Source: Ottelia alismoides
Lineage: Eukaryota > Streptophyta > Magnoliopsida > Alismatales > Hydrocharitaceae
Reading direction: 5' to 3'
NCBI GenBank assembly: GCA_037367405.1
Contig: JAZKJV010009631.1
Coordinates: 248,001 to 312,000, forward strand
Length of the DNA stretch: 64,000 nucleotides
A program made the translations under genes and the position numbers. The notes beneath the pieces were generated by a model that worked only from the letters and a program-made list of their open reading frames with translations, made no database searches and was not told the DNA's origin. Of the stretch, positions 46,838 to 60,100 are shown piece after piece (positions within the stretch are counted from its first letter, which is position 1; the number at the start of each line of letters is the position of its first letter).

Positions 46838-48960
46838 CTACTCCTCATAAGATCCAGACTCCAGTGCGGGTTCAACTACATGTGATGAAGACTCGCCTTT
46901 AGAAGCTTGACTCTTCTTTTTTGCCGAAGCAGATAGTTGTAGTGTTCTACTGCTCTTGAGATGAACAACATTAGATAAAATAAAAGAATTTATACATGTT
47001 TCAGAAGGTAGTATTGCACTATTGTCTACCCGCTCCTTTCTCCTGAAGTTGTTGGGACTTACCTCTACCTGCATTGGAATGACTTTCTTGGCAGCAGTGA
47101 GGTCGTCAATCTTATGGCTCATATCCTTCATGTTTTTAGCAGTTGAGTCAAGCAGTCCAAGGCAGGATTCGCGAAAATGCCTCTGAAGATTCTACAATAG
47201 GAGGAGCTGAGGCTGGTGGTACTGCGACTCCTGCTGAAAGTTCGGATATTGATGATGAGGGTGTAACTGTTGTTGGCACTGAGGAGGAAAAGAATGATTC
47301 TAAAATATTGAGAAGACGGATTGCTATTGATAGCATTGTGGGTGATATGTCGGTTGTTGGTACTGATGTAATATCCAGTTGTTGCTCTGGTGTGGAGAGT
47401 GGATGTGTTGTCGCTGTTGGAAATTTGTCCACCCTGTTGTGGATTGAATGGCTAGATAGTTGTGCATGGACCCTAAGGTTGTCTGCTAGGACGGGTCTGA
47501 GATTGATCATTCCCCTACACAACATTCACTTCTTGGATTTGTAGAGGTGGTGGATAGAATGGCTCAAGATAAGCCTCGGGCTCTAGATGGTACACTAGCA
47601 TATATTGTTTTGGCAATGTTGATCTCTAGTCAGATGTCTGGACGTAGTACACGTGCTGAACTGACTGGGTGGCCCTTGATTCTGCTTAGGGGATGTCTCT
47701 TGTTCGATAGAATGCTTAGCTGGTTCTTTCAGAGACTGGTAGACATGGATGGTGCTCACCAAAATCTCAAGCTGCTTGGATATCTGATCAAGCATATCCA
47801 GTGATTTTTTTCTTTGTACGATCACATTAAGTTTTTCAAGGTCTTGTGATCATTTCTCTATGATGTAAACCTTAGAGAGATGATTCCCGATGATGTTGAG
47901 GTTGGAACTCATCTCTCTCTCTCTCTCTTCTTCATGGTATGATGTTGCACTCATAGACTTGTGCGGGATCGTTGGAGTCTTTTGAAACACACGAGACGAA
48001 GATAGGTCTATAGAGACCTTGGCCATTTCTTCAAATATTTGCAGCACAATATCTTCATCCTTGTTAAAGTACGATCCGTTAAATGCAGCATTAATGAGAC
48101 ATTGCCTTTCTTGATGCAAGCCCCTAAAGAAATTCTGAACCAGGTTGATCTTTAGTAAGTCATGATGAGAGAACTTATCCATCAGATCATTGAATATTTC
48201 CCATGCCTCATGAATGATTCATGGGGCATTTATGAGAAGTTGGGCATCAATGCTCGCATCTGATAAAGACGATCCAGGGGATAGTACTTGTGTAGAAAGG
48301 CATATTTCAACACTTCCCAGATCACCACCACCTTCCCAAGGTGATTGATTCAGTAGAGAGCATTATCCTGAAGGCTAAAAGGGAATGTGGTCATCTTTAC
48401 TTTCTCCAACAGAATGTTGGGGTAGTGCATGGTATTGCAGATCATGTTAAATTGTTGCAGTTGGATGTAGGGTTCTTCATTTGTGTTGCCATGGAATATT
48501 GGCAACATAAGGAGTAGTGATGGATTCAACTCAAAATGTATGTGGATTGTGGGAATTCGGATCCATGTAGTTACCTAATCAGCATCAAGATTGTATGTCC
48601 CTTTCAAAGTTTTCTTGGGCTGACCTCGCTGCTCTACTCCTCCATTTCCTCATGCAGACTAATCATCATCATTCCCAGCATGATGTTCTTCATCCTCTCC
48701 TCCTTTGCTTTCACAATCCCTCCTCATCTCCATAAGCATTTCACATAACACAACTTGGGTAAGAGCTTGGTTTGTCAACTGCGATTGGATTGCTTGAATG
48801 GATGCTAGCAACTATGTGTTGACCTCATTCTGGTTCACTTTCTCATCTGAAGTTGGTCCCTTCTCTCGCCTCAGAGGGGTCATTATGGGTTTATTGTCAG
48901 AGGAATTGATCTCCAAATCGGGCGCTTGGTCTGTAATAGGAAATATGCTACATTAGTATG
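46838..48960 (-). pseudogene. gag of element A (relic)
   Basis: The minus strand shows, in pieces, an N-terminal stretch (48960-48560), the Gag core (LPIFHGNTNEEPYIQLQQFNMICNTM, then TTFPFSLQDNALYWINHLGK, about 48500-48330), KFSHHDLLKINLVQNFFRGL and LINAAFNGSYFNKDEDI (48182-47960), a helix region, a low-complexity Thr/Ser/Pro-rich tail (47525-47148) and LTAAKKVIPMQVEVSPNNF (47090-47000). The order is the same as in F. Stops and frame breaks are frequent. No zinc knuckle was seen. Confidence 0.87.
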
Positions 48961-50047
48961 GAAGCATTCACGTGATGAGGAAAAGAGTTTGAAATCAGGG
49001 TCAATTCTAAACTTTATTAGGGATTAAGATGAATATGGAGTAAAGTCAAACTCCATCCAAAATAGAGAAAATTCAGGACAACAGTGATCTCGGATTATTT
49101 AAGGAAGATGTAGGGAGTCTTGAGAGTGGGTCACAAGGTCCGATCCTAGCTCTTTGGAGTTGCCCCAAATTTTGAAGATATCAGTTTTGAGGACTCGATG
49201 CGGGTGTCCATGGAGTCTGGACTAAACCATCCCAGAGTTGCCATCTAGAGATACCAGAAGTAGAAAGATGAGGAATAGAGGATACGTGAAGAGAAATTCA
49301 AGAGGGTATGAGAAGAGAAGGCTCGGAAGTGAGCAGGGCAAAAAGGAGTGAGAAAAGAAGTGTGAAATGAAAGGTGCAAAGGCATGATTTTTTTTATCTT
49401 GACCTGCTTTAAACTAATCAATCAAACACATCATTTTGGCTAAGTCTAAGCGATCAAGACTATAAATATCGAAATTCTATTAGGGCTTTGGACCTAATTT
49501 TGCCGAACAATCACTCCTAATGATCTAAGGGCTCATTCCACAAGATGTGAATAAAAATAAGGCAGAAAGCATAAATCACAAAAAATAAATTAAAACAAAG
49601 TGGGAAATAGGGAGAAATATAAGTATAATGCGGAGAAATCACGGAAAACCAATCAAGTCCCCCTAGTGAACAATCACCTGGTGAAATGGACTTGTGAAGA
49701 GTTCAAGTGTCCAAGAGCTTGTGTCTTGTATTATTACAAAGTAATGAATAAATATCTCTCTCTCAAAAATTAAACAAAATTTATGCTAAAAATAAATTAC
49801 TCGGCTTATTGTCTTCCTTGCAACTCTCTCCTACAGGTGGGCAAAGAACCACTGATCTCCGTGGCTCTCGGGTGCGTAGAATCTCCAAGGAAATCCTCCC
49901 TTGATAAGCTTTCCCTAGCATCAAATTCAAACAAGAAAATGATTAGAATATCCTCAGATAAATATATAATAAGGAGAGAAATGTACAATGAAAGAAATAA
50001 TGATAAAAAATGGCCAAGTGTTTAATCTACACTCTACGAACCAATGC
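48961..50047 (-). other. Leader of element A
   Basis: No gene. The minus strand matches the F leader at GAGAGAGA..ACTTTGTAATAATACA (49775-49725) and at the hairpin with TTGT loop (49681-49662). ATATTTATTC and TCCTCCTT-rich parts are unique. Confidence 0.7.
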
Positions 50048-50065
50048 TCCCTAACAACAGCTCCA
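50048..50065 (-). other. Primer binding site of A (decayed tRNA-Asp type)
   Basis: The minus strand reads TGGAGCTGTTGTTAGGGA, with five differences from the tRNA-Asp complement, four of them transitions. Its distance to the LTR end (two bases) is as in F and B. Confidence 0.7.
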
Positions 50066-50067
50066 AT

Positions 50068-53000
50068 TCAAATACGCATGGATTGATACGTCTATCGTTC
50101 GGTATTGGAGGGCTTGCTGTGTACAACAAGTCAGATCCAGCAATCACTGTATCGACGCCTATCTCGGCTCTCGACAATCAACTCAAGAGCAATCTTGACA
50201 ATTAACCCACAATACTAATTAAAAAATAAATGTAGGTGAGCACAAATTTATTATACCCTACAAATGATGTGTATAGTACGCAAGCAATAGGAGTCAAACC
50301 ACAAAGGAGCATGATGTAGAGCAACAAAAATGAATAGACAGTTTAGATTATTTTTTATTTTTAAATATTTTTGTGGGTTTTAATTTATATTTCCTTTTTT
50401 ATGTTTTTTTTATTTTCAAATTTCTTATATATATACATTAATAATATATTAATTTCTAATATATAATTATATAAAGTATAAAAAAGGATAAAAGAGATAT
50501 TTTTGGATTTTTCAAATATAGCATGAACTCAAAAGGTCAAAAAGATAAATAGTTTTAGGTTTTATAATTTTTTTCTCTATCTTTGGTAATTTTGGATAAC
50601 TTTTGAGAATTTTATGGATTTTTAAATAATAAAATATTCAAAATAATCAAAATAGTAAATCAAGAAGCTTGAAATGGGCTTAAATTGAGCCAAATTCAAC
50701 TTTCCTAAATATTAGATAATCTAAAGAAAATTTTAAAACTTAGAAAAATTTTGTTATTTTTCTATGAATTTTCAGAAATTCTATAATTTTTTTCTGTGTT
50801 TTATTTTTACGAGTTTCAATTAATATTTTAAGATAAACTTTGGTCAGAAAATCAAATATAACTAAATAAACATACAAGAATTTTTTGAATTTTTTTAAAA
50901 CATTCTGTATTTTTTATGAATTTTTAATGCTAAATAGGATAAAATTCATTGTTTTATATTTTTATAAATAGGAAAATGATTTTAATTGAAAAATACATGT
51001 GTTTTTATATGGTTCCAAGTACTTAAGATAATTTTCCTATAATTTTTAGATGTAAAATACTATTTTTAATAATTAAAATACAACATAAAATTAAATCTGC
51101 AATACATTAACATATATGCATTTTTCTTAAAGTTTTAGAGTATTTAATAGCATCTCACACAAATCTAGGAGTATACAAGAAATATTTATACAATGTAAAA
51201 CATTATCCGTAATATAGGGGTATAAATGCAATATTCCAAAATAATAGGGCCAATATACAAATTTACCAGAAAATATTACACTAATATTCGAAGTTCTTGG
51301 ACCAAAGATAAATACAAAACTTGGAGGGATATCCACGCAAGAAACCCAGCCTCCTCACGTGTATAGGCATGAGGTGGCACGGATTGGACTTAAATGCAAA
51401 TAGTATAAGGCTCATGTCCTCAGTTGCATATGATACCGAAATATTAAAACTACAAATAAAGGTTTATGGACTAAAAATAAAATACAAAAATGAGGGGAAA
51501 ATTCTGTAAAATACCCAAAGAGGCGCACGATCCAACCATCGATCGAGCGCCACTTATCCACATGTCAAGCGATGGACAACTGATACCCCTTCAGCAATAG
51601 ACGATGTTGATCAGACCTGGATCTTCATTGAACAGTTGGTGTGTGAGCTGATCTAATGGCAAAGATCAAAACTGGAGTGTGGAGATGATCGGATGGCTAT
51701 TGCTTCGCTGGAAGAACAGGGAAAAAGGTCAAGCTTGACCTTCTTCGATCAGGGATAACTCTATCGTTCGGCCACCTGGAAAGCTCCTAGCGGGCTCAAA
51801 ATGGAATTGAAGCTCCTCCGCACCTGCAGGATGCTTCATAATGGTCCAGAACTTGGTGAAAGGGTCCTGGAGCTCTGGTATCCTAGAGCTCTTATTTGAT
51901 AATCGACTTGTCTTCAAAAGGCTTGTGGGTGTCCAAGACCTGCACAAAAATGTTCCCTGGCTCGAGGCAAAGGTCCTCAGCATAAGGATAAAGATGGATG
52001 CGCTAATAGATGAATGGAATGGATGAGCTCCGGTGAAGGTGGAGGATGGAAGCTTGGTGGACTTCGATTCTTACATAATCAAAGGGGAAACCAAGGACAA
52101 AACGTGAAGAATGTGATGAGTATCGAAGGCGGAGTGGAAATGTGGGTCGATCGCGGTTGGGTTACAAGGAATTCGAGCTAGAGCTTAAGGTTTCAGCGAT
52201 CTTAAAATCTAAAATTAAGCTACTCTAGGGATCAAATGCTGAAATAAAACTCTATACTAGATTGTATGAGTCAAAATATACCAAAAAGGATAAAGAAATA
52301 GCAGCTCGGACCTGGAAATCAGGGAGTAGGATAGCTTCGCTTGAGCAAGTCCAGCAAGGCTTAGATCACGTTGCTCTACCTCCTTCTTCGTTCCTTAGTC
52401 TTAGGAGATGTACCTACTATTACTAGGGACATTGTAGATGAAGAGAAAAGGGGATGAAGATGGGTCAAACATATCAACTTCAAATGGAGGTCAGAGGCGA
52501 GCTTTAATAGGGAGACGACTTCGGCTAAGGTTTGCGGGTGCATCGATCTCTACTCCCAGCAAAGATCATGGTGTGAAAGTTCAAGGATCGAGGGACGAAT
52601 CTTGTGAAAGAATCAAACCCAAATGGTGAAAGAATCGGGTAGGGCAAAATTGAGAGAGGTCAATAGCGTTTGACAGGGCTAGACCTAGGTGTGGGTACAG
52701 TTGATCGGCGGGTCAACCAATGCTCGTGCCTCATTGGTCTTCATCAGGCTCTAGAAGACAAAACAGAGATGAAAATGGAAATAAAAGAGAGATAAAATAG
52801 AAAATGATGTTATTATTTTCTCTTAAAACATGAAAGTTGTCTCTTATTTTATGTACTATTCTAGGTGATTTTTATTTATTTTTATCGACCTATTTATTAC
52901 ATGTTAATTTTTACAAGTATAATTAGAAGTATAAATACCTATAAAGTATGCATTTACTTTTTATTTTGTATATCTTATTTTATTATTTTATATACATAAT

Positions 53001-53589
53001 TTATACATTTGTAATATATTTAAGTATGCATTTATACATTTTTATTTTATGTTTGTGAGTTTGTTTGTATACCTATATAAATATGGGTATGTATAGTATA
53101 TGTATGGCATACCTATGTATTTTTTTGTATTATTTGTTTTAATGAATATTCAATGCTTTTATTATGTCTACTAAATGTATTTAAATTGATATTTAGACAT
53201 ATATAAAAATACTAGAAAGCTAAAAATACAAAGAATCGATAAAATGGATATAATATACATGTATATAATAGGGACCCAAAGGCCAACTTTTTCATCTTGA
53301 CTTTAAATTTTATGAAATAATCTTCATTAAATTGATAATTTAACTTAGTACAATAAAGGTGAGTTTGGTCAATTTTGAGTTCATATGGAGAAGATATGAA
53401 TCTGTGAAGTGTTGTCTGCGGCTTCTTTTCTTTTCTTTATTCATTTATTTTGTTTTAAACATAGGTAGTTGAGCACTATTTACAGGAAATGATCAGAGTG
53501 TTAATTTATATGAGTTGGCTATATTTACATGTATTTAGCTAGGGTGTTATGAAAAAAAAGAATAAAGGTAAATGAATGGGTATTCATCA
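50068..53589 (-). repeat. 5' LTR of element A
   Basis: 3522 bp. The minus strand starts TGATGAATACCC at 53589 and ends near TTTGA at 50068. AT-rich ends surround a mixed-composition middle (about 51300-52750), collinear in plan with the other LTRs and with segment similarity to G (50205-50310 against 29425-29540). Its partner 3' LTR lies left of the window. Confidence 0.82.
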
Positions 53590-53988
53590 AGCATATTGTT
53601 ATTGAAAGAGTTCAAGAATAATTCTATAGTTTACATATATTTGAGCATTGACAATTTGATGATTAAATATGATTTAATAATCATTTATAATGTGGATATG
53701 ATTCACATTATTTGGACACATGAAGAGAGGCATCTAGAATGATTCAATTGGATTTAATTATCATAGATATGATTAATATGGATAGCACTATCCACAATAA
53801 TTAAATATATATTGTGAATATGAATCATGATATCATAGAGAGTTTAATTGTAAATAATACAATTTATTAAGTTATTGTGAATTGGAGTCACACTATACAA
53901 TCAAATATATAATTGACTAGTTGACCTAGATCGCATGTGATGCCATCTCCACACTTCCATGATGTGTGATGCAAAAACCTTTGCCTTC
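53590..53988 (+). repeat. C2 5' LTR, right-hand remnant
   Basis: It matches C1 from about 3250 to 4639 in part (TTGAAAGAGTTCA, TATGGATAGCACTATCCA) and ends CCTTCA. Element A was inserted into this LTR; AGCAT at 53590-53594 is the presumed target duplication, whose partner is outside the window. Confidence 0.75.
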
Positions 53989-53990
53989 AA

Positions 53991-54002
53991 GTGGTATCAG
54001 AG
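53991..54002 (+). other. Primer binding site of copia element C2
   Basis: TGGTATCAGAGC, the complement of the initiator Met-tRNA end used by plant Ty1/copia elements. Confidence 0.92.
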
Positions 54003-55480
54003 CTTTGTTTGAAGATCTTGGATATAATCCAAACCCTAAGGGAATAACATTTTGGATATCGGACGCGTGAGGACTTGTTGTTTTTGGTGAAGATGTTTTT
54101 TCATGTAGTACTTTTCTCCTATGAAAAAGTAACTGTTTATGCCATGTTTAAACAAAATTTTGCGATACTTAAATATATTTAAAACATATTAATATGTCTC
54201 CCAAAATATTCGTCAATGTTTGGCATAAAATGGGCATCATTTTCAAAATCAAAAGCTCACGCAGTGTGGTTGCTTTTGCAAGTAAACTCGAATATGTAAT
54301 CAAACTTTTTTATTAATGTGTTCATGTCATGAAACATGTTAAGAATACATTAATTTTGTTAAAATTAAATCAGCAAACTTCTTGAATTTATTTCACATGA
54401 TTCCAACTACGTTTGCCCTAGATATGTGATATTTAGTAGGGATAGGTCGGAAGATGATTGGATCATCTCAATAGCATTTTAAATGTGTTTATCATTAAAT
54501 ATTAATCATGAAAATTACGAATTTTCCATTATTAAATGATGTTTCATATATTTATAGAAATATTGATAATCATCTACCTCCATTGAATGAATGTTTCATG
54601 ACAAAACCCTAGTTCACAGTACAATAGTTCTAGTACAACTTTTACATGCAAAACCAGCCTTGTTTGCTTGATATGACTAGAAATTTAGGATATTAAAAAA
54701 AATTAATATGCCTAAGCTTCTGAGTGATTATTATATAGTATCATGCCGGTCATCAATTGCATATGACCGATAAAACCTCTTAGTACAATTTGCACAAATT
54801 ATGTTGTCTTGAATTGAATCGATGATGGTCTCTAGGTCGTGGATATGCTAATGGGTTAACTAATCGACACCCCATGCCACATTTGCAGTAGAAGCACTCC
54901 ATGTTAGTATTATCTGTCCAACCTAGCTTGTCTTTTTCAAAGATGGGTAGCATGAGAAGTCTTTGCATACTTTAAATAACTAATTAGAGTAATACAATTG
55001 TACCATATGATGGTGTATACTATAATATAAAGCAAATTAAATTATTTTTGGTTACATTAGATTAATATGTGATTAAATTAATTTAGTCCAATTAAAATAA
55101 ATAGTCTATTATTGATAGAACGATAATTCCCTTAGAAGAATTAATCATAAGAATTTGATTCAAAATAATTAATTAAAATTTGAACGAGATATGAAGGACC
55201 ATAAGATGACATCCATGGTCTCTCATCAAGTCAAAGGGTTCCATCGCCATGAATTGTACAGTGGAGATGCATATGTGAAGTCATAGGTCTGACGTACAAA
55301 TGCACATGGATCAGACTCTTTTCTTCTCGAAAAAGATAGGTCGTATGCATAATGACCCCAATATTGTTCCTCATACAATTGTGGTGGTATAAGATTGTGC
55401 ATAGCGAGTACTATTCCTATTGAGTGTTGGTTCAATTAACAAAAGACTACATCAACTTAGGAGTGGTGGGCTTGGGTGTC
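54003..55480 (+). other. C2 internal region, unrecognised
   Basis: About 1.5 kb after the primer site. No Gag motif was found on the + strand. Two minus-strand frames (54968 to 54780 and 55435 to 55226) are unidentified. It may be non-autonomous leader DNA or contain a further decayed insertion. Confidence 0.4.
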
Positions 55481-55779
55481 AAATACCAAATTGGTAAACA
55501 CAAGTTGGACTTGCAAGGCTCCATCGGATTAGACTTCAGACAAGAGGTCTTTTCATTTAGAGACACAAGGATTGCAACCACACCTCAAGAGGTAACCCTG
55601 ATACCTAATTGTGATCTAGATGAAACGACATGGGGAGTGGTTCCCATGTCATGTGGTTTAATCAAAATTTCATAAACTCTACTGCCCCTTGCAACTAGTA
55701 TGACTAGTTGATCTAGATTACACGTGATGCGATCCCCACGCTTCCGTGATGCGTGAGGCAAAAACCCTCACCTTCAATA
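55481..55779 (+). repeat. Copia LTR 3' fragment inside C2
   Basis: It matches the end of C1 (about 4355-4639): TCGGATTAGACTTCAGACAAGAGGTCTT, GATGAAAC, CATGTGGTTT, ACTAGT..GACTAGT, CACGCTTCCGTGAT and a CCTTCA end. It stands between the C2 primer site and the C2 RT, where no LTR belongs. Confidence 0.7.
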
Positions 55780-56160
55780 GGTAGAGACATTCAAATCACT
55801 GCTCGTAGCCAATGGACACACACAGAGAGAAGAAATCGCTTGTGATTAGACTTTCTCCCAAGTGACCATGCTGGTACCCATCACAATACTACTAACTATA
55901 ACTACACAACTTGACTATGACATCTGGAAGCTGGAAGTCAAGATTGCATTCCTCTATGAATACTTCAACGAGGATATTTATATGAAGTAGCCCCAAAATT
56001 TCATAGGTTAGGAATGTAAGGTGTGCAAGCTAAGGAACTCCATCTATGGGCTCAAACAAGCTTATTATAGTTGGAACATCAAATTTGATGAAATTATAAA
56101 GGCTACGACTTCAGAAAGAATCCCAATGAACCGTGTGAAGCATAGTAGGAGTGCCATTGT
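55780..56160 (+). pseudogene. Ty1/copia reverse transcriptase fragment of C2
   Basis: The + strand shows DYDIWKLEVKIAFLYEYFNEDIYM, then after two stops KVCKLRNSIYGLKQAYYSWNIKFDEIIK and DFRKNPNEPC. This is the N-terminal half of copia RT with the catalytic Asp of the first motif changed (usual DVKTAFLNG; here EVKIAFLYE). The YVDD motif is not found; the rest is lost or too decayed. Inactive. Confidence 0.88.
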
Positions 56161-56715
56161 GTTCAATGTGTTAAATGTAGATAAAATCTAATCATTTAAA
56201 ATGATATAAGGATGATAATAAGTGTTTAATAATCTGATTGTCTCATTCCTTTGACATAAAATATCTCAAGGATGTCAATCAGATCTTAGTTCTGAAGTTG
56301 TTCAAAAGCAAAGAAAAGCGGACATTGGGACTAACACATTAAGGTTACTCCTTGGAATGATCCCACATTAGTCTAAGGAGACAGAGATCTTCAGGCATAA
56401 TTTTATTCTGATAAGGATAAATAAAATTCCTTACTAGTTGTAATAATTGTTGATTTGTGGTGCTGAAGGCTAAAACTAGCCACATGCAAGGTATTGTGAC
56501 TATTTTAACAAGAATGAGTATTGATTTCATAAGATGCAACATTTTGCATTGGATGGGAGCACTATTAATGGGAGATATGTGTGTTTGTAAAAGGACTTAG
56601 CATAGTCTATCAGGGCAGAGTGACTAGTCAGTTGACCAAGCTATTTGTCTATATGGCTTATGATTAGCACATGAGTGTGAGTTTAAATATTAGTCCATTA
56701 ATGGTTCTTTAGGAT
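56161..56715 (+). other. C2 internal 3' end (decayed)
   Basis: It should hold the RT end and RNase H; I can point to no clear motif. Short minus-strand frames (such as 56542 to 56345) are treated as chance. Confidence 0.5.
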
Positions 56716-56725
56716 AGTGGGAGAT
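56716..56725 (+). other. Polypurine tract of C2
   Basis: AGTGGGAGAT just before the 3' LTR, the usual copia form. Confidence 0.8.
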
Positions 56726-57130
56726 TGTATGTGAGCACACAACGAGCTATTATGCAATAAAGGTTATTGCAAATCATTTCTTAATCTGAAATGAAGAATA
56801 GCATATTTGCATAATAGTTCCTTAGTATAATTAAGGTTATGTACCATGGCCTTCTCGATATCATACAAATGTTGATCCAAAGGTTGGATCATAAAACTAG
56901 TGTAGGATTGAATATCTAAAGAGCTAGATTGAGTACTCAACCGTACCTTCAAGTGATTATCAAGAAGGGATCTCTAGACTAAGAAGGAGATGGAAATCCT
57001 TACTCCAAAGGCTAACATCTGACCAACCTCTTGATGCAGGTCCTCTACATAGAAATAAAGATTAGGAAGTGTTGGATGATCTAACTCAAAGAGTTGACTT
57101 TGCGAGATAGAGATAACTAAGACCTATGTC
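56726..57130 (+). repeat. C2 3' LTR, left-hand remnant
   Basis: It starts TGTATGTGAGC and is collinear with C1 2038-2450 (ATGCAATAAA, TTTGCATAATAG, CCTCTTGATGCAGGTCCTCT). Cut at about 57130 by LTR E. Confidence 0.85.
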
Positions 57131-57135
57131 GTATG
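57131..57135. repeat. Candidate target duplication of E (GTATG)
   Basis: Directly before the E LTR end; the partner is not seen in the window. Confidence 0.35.
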
Positions 57136-60100
57136 TGACGGAGTCCGTGATCGCGCGTGTAAGAAGATGTTTTTATCTATTCGTGAAAATTAATGTGTCG
57201 TTCGTTGTAGGCGATGATCGGAATCGGTCAAGAAATAACCACAAATATTTAATCAATTTTTGATCGAGCGGTTTTATGTTTATTTTACTTGGGCAAGTCC
57301 CAAGGTCGATCACAAGGAGGCAAAGGAACAACCTAGAAGTATGTCTATCAAGATTCGTGCACGGTTTTTGAGGTGGTCTTTTTTGGAATTTTTAATGCAA
57401 ATAAGGGATACAAGATGCAATTTTGGCCTATTTTAGGGACTAAAATGCAAACTACGTTCAAACGATGTCCGAAAAATATGAAACTTGACCGAGATGATAA
57501 TTATGACAAAATGAATGCACTGTAATATTCTGGAATTTTTGGATGCAATATGAATTTTTTTATGAATTTTTAAATGCAAACAAAATGATTTTCAATACTT
57601 AATTATAATAAATATTAAACCTACTTATTTTCAAGGATTAAAATTATCTAAGATCTATCACTAGGTGATGGATCTCAGAAAAATCCTAAACGTTAAAAAT
57701 ATAAGATTTAACACCTATTAAAAATCAAACACTGAAATATGCAAAATGATTTTTACAGAGCAAGTTATGCATGAAAATGCAAATCTTTTTGGTCACAATG
57801 TCAAGCACAATTAACTCTAAACTAGGTGATTTTTCGGGAATTTTTAGAGCAATGTTTAATCAATGGCAAATTTAAGAGCATAAATTGGGTAACTATGTAA
57901 TTTTACACAGAATAATTAATTAATAATTAACCAACGATCACAAAAATATCCACAATATGTCAAGATGTAAAGAATTAAATGAGGAACATCATGCCAATTT
58001 TGGATAAATAAAATAGTGCAACGTAGAGGTCTAAAATGAAGGATAAAGACAGGGGTACAGATGCAATTAGCAATAAATATAAAATATGTAGTGGGGGACC
58101 TAATGTTAATTACCAATAAATGAAGGGCGGATCTGCAAATTCACCAGGGGTCACGTATCGAACACGTGATCCTAGAGCTCTTGAACTTTGGCGCAATTAT
58201 GGAATGGTTGGGGGTGTCCTTGCAAATTACCTACGGTCACGTGCTAGGCACGTGACCCCGGGGCACCTTCTCTGCTGACGTCGTTCCCCCTAAGCATGTG
58301 TCGTACACGTGCTTGGGGGCCTCGGGTCTGAAGCCCGGCCACGCGGTGGAGGGCGAGCAAGGCGCTGGAGCTTGGGTAGTCGTTGGCTGGAGACGTTGAT
58401 GCTTGGGCGAAGCACGTTTGTTGGAGAAGAAACATTGAGGTAGAGCAGGGGGCGAGGTTGGTGTCGTAGTCATTGTTGGCCTGGAGATCGACCAAGGAGG
58501 TGGAGGGCAGGTCGTCCTCTAGCCGACACACGACCAAGGGGGTAGCGAGATGTATTCGGAGGAGGGTCGAGTCTGAGTTGCTGGAGACGAGGCTCCTGGC
58601 ACGGTGGAGCTGCGGAGGTCGGTCGGCGCGTCTGTGGTGCATGAGGAGATATGAAGGCGAAGGAACCTCCGGTGGTTGTTGATGGGTGAAGTCGATGACG
58701 TTGGAGAAAGTGGAGGCCGAAGAGGTCGGAGAAGTGTTGGCTCGAGCGGCGACGGTGTTGTCGGAGATGGTGCTAACGGTGAAGAAGAAGGTGAAGGCGT
58801 AGTGCGATGGCGGAGCTTTCGCAAAAAGCTCGGAGGTGAACGGCGGCACGGGTGAGGATGATGGTGGAGAAAGAAAGATAGAGAGGGAGATCGGAGATGG
58901 AGCTTGGGAAGGAGGTGAAGCAAAGGGGGATGTACCTGGGGAACGAAGGGGGTGCACGGAGGATCTCCTCTGGTGAAGCTTTGGAAGGTGAAGCTCCTGA
59001 AGGTTGCCGTTAATCGCGAGAGTTGGGGGAGTTGTTGGAATGTCGATGAAGCTGGTGGCGTTGTCGGAGGCGGTGGAGGATAGAAGTGAAGTTGCGGAGG
59101 CATTGGCTCAACGACGTTGAAGGCGGTCGGAGCGAGGTAGCAGCAGGTGGAGGACACCGCAGGGCTACAACAGCGTCGGGGAGGTCGCCGGATCTCGTCA
59201 AGACGAAGGTGGAGCTCGGGCTGTCACCACCGAGCTCCGTGGCCGAGGGATGCAACCGGCGGATGGCTTGAAAAAGGGGGTCGGCGATGTTCTTAAATTG
59301 GTTGGAGGGGTAGGGCAGCTGGCGGGAGATTGCGAGATGAGCGGGGGTCGTTGGCAGAGATCGTGATGCGGCGATTGGCGAGCAAAGAAGGTAGAGGTTG
59401 CAGAGGTAGTTAGGATCGCAGGGTAGTGTGCGAGATCCGCGACGGAAATATCGGAGGAGAAGGCGGCATTGGGAGGTTGAAGACGACGAGCGTGGGTCGT
59501 CCGATCGGCTGAGATCGGACGGCCCCCAATTGGGCTACGTGGCGGCTGAAAGAGATGAGGGTAGGGCACGTGCAGAGCACGTGCCTGGGGGCACATGCGA
59601 CACACATGCGGTTATTTAATTTTTTTAAAAAGAATAAATAAAGAGGCCAAAAACCGCTGACACGTGGCGGCCCCAAGGGCGGCCACGTGTTAGTACCAGA
59701 AAAGTCCGTAGAAAAAGATTTTGTAAAATCAAAAATAAATAGCAAATGACCTCAGATCGTAATAGTTCCTTCACAAAAAATGCTCGTTTCGATGAGATCT
59801 ACAACTTTCATGAAGACGTCAAAGTCAAAATCGATCAAATACACAAAGTGAATTTTTGGGGTATCATATATACATAGAATACCTTGATTTTTGGGTTTTG
59901 TATTTTTTTTTCATTTTTAAACCAGATAAAAAATCCAAAAAAATATGGAAAAATAAAGATAAATAAAGACAACTTAATCTAATTTTTTGGATTTTTATTA
60001 ATAAAGAAAATATGTACATAAAATATCAGGTCAAAAATAGCTCAAATACACACTGACAAAAGAGACCCAAAACCCAACTTTCACATACGAGCTCCGATTC

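Noticed and set aside
47143..47544. A + strand frame of 133 codons
   Set aside because: Antisense shadow of the low-complexity gag tail of element A.
49230..49252. Possible primer site of element A (GTTGCCAT region)
   Set aside because: It lies between leader and gag, 800 bases from the LTR. The site at 50048-50065 has the right distance and a better match to the tRNA-Asp type.
50068..53589. Possible separate solo LTR rather than the 5' LTR of A
   Set aside because: The decayed primer site two bases from its end and the following leader and gag on the same strand show that it belongs to A.
58244..58957. A 237-codon minus-strand frame, with an overlapping 212-codon frame at 58519-59157
   Set aside because: Pro/Ser/Thr-rich product of GC-rich DNA inside LTR E. 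Overlapping long frames in several phases show a composition effect; no domain recognised.
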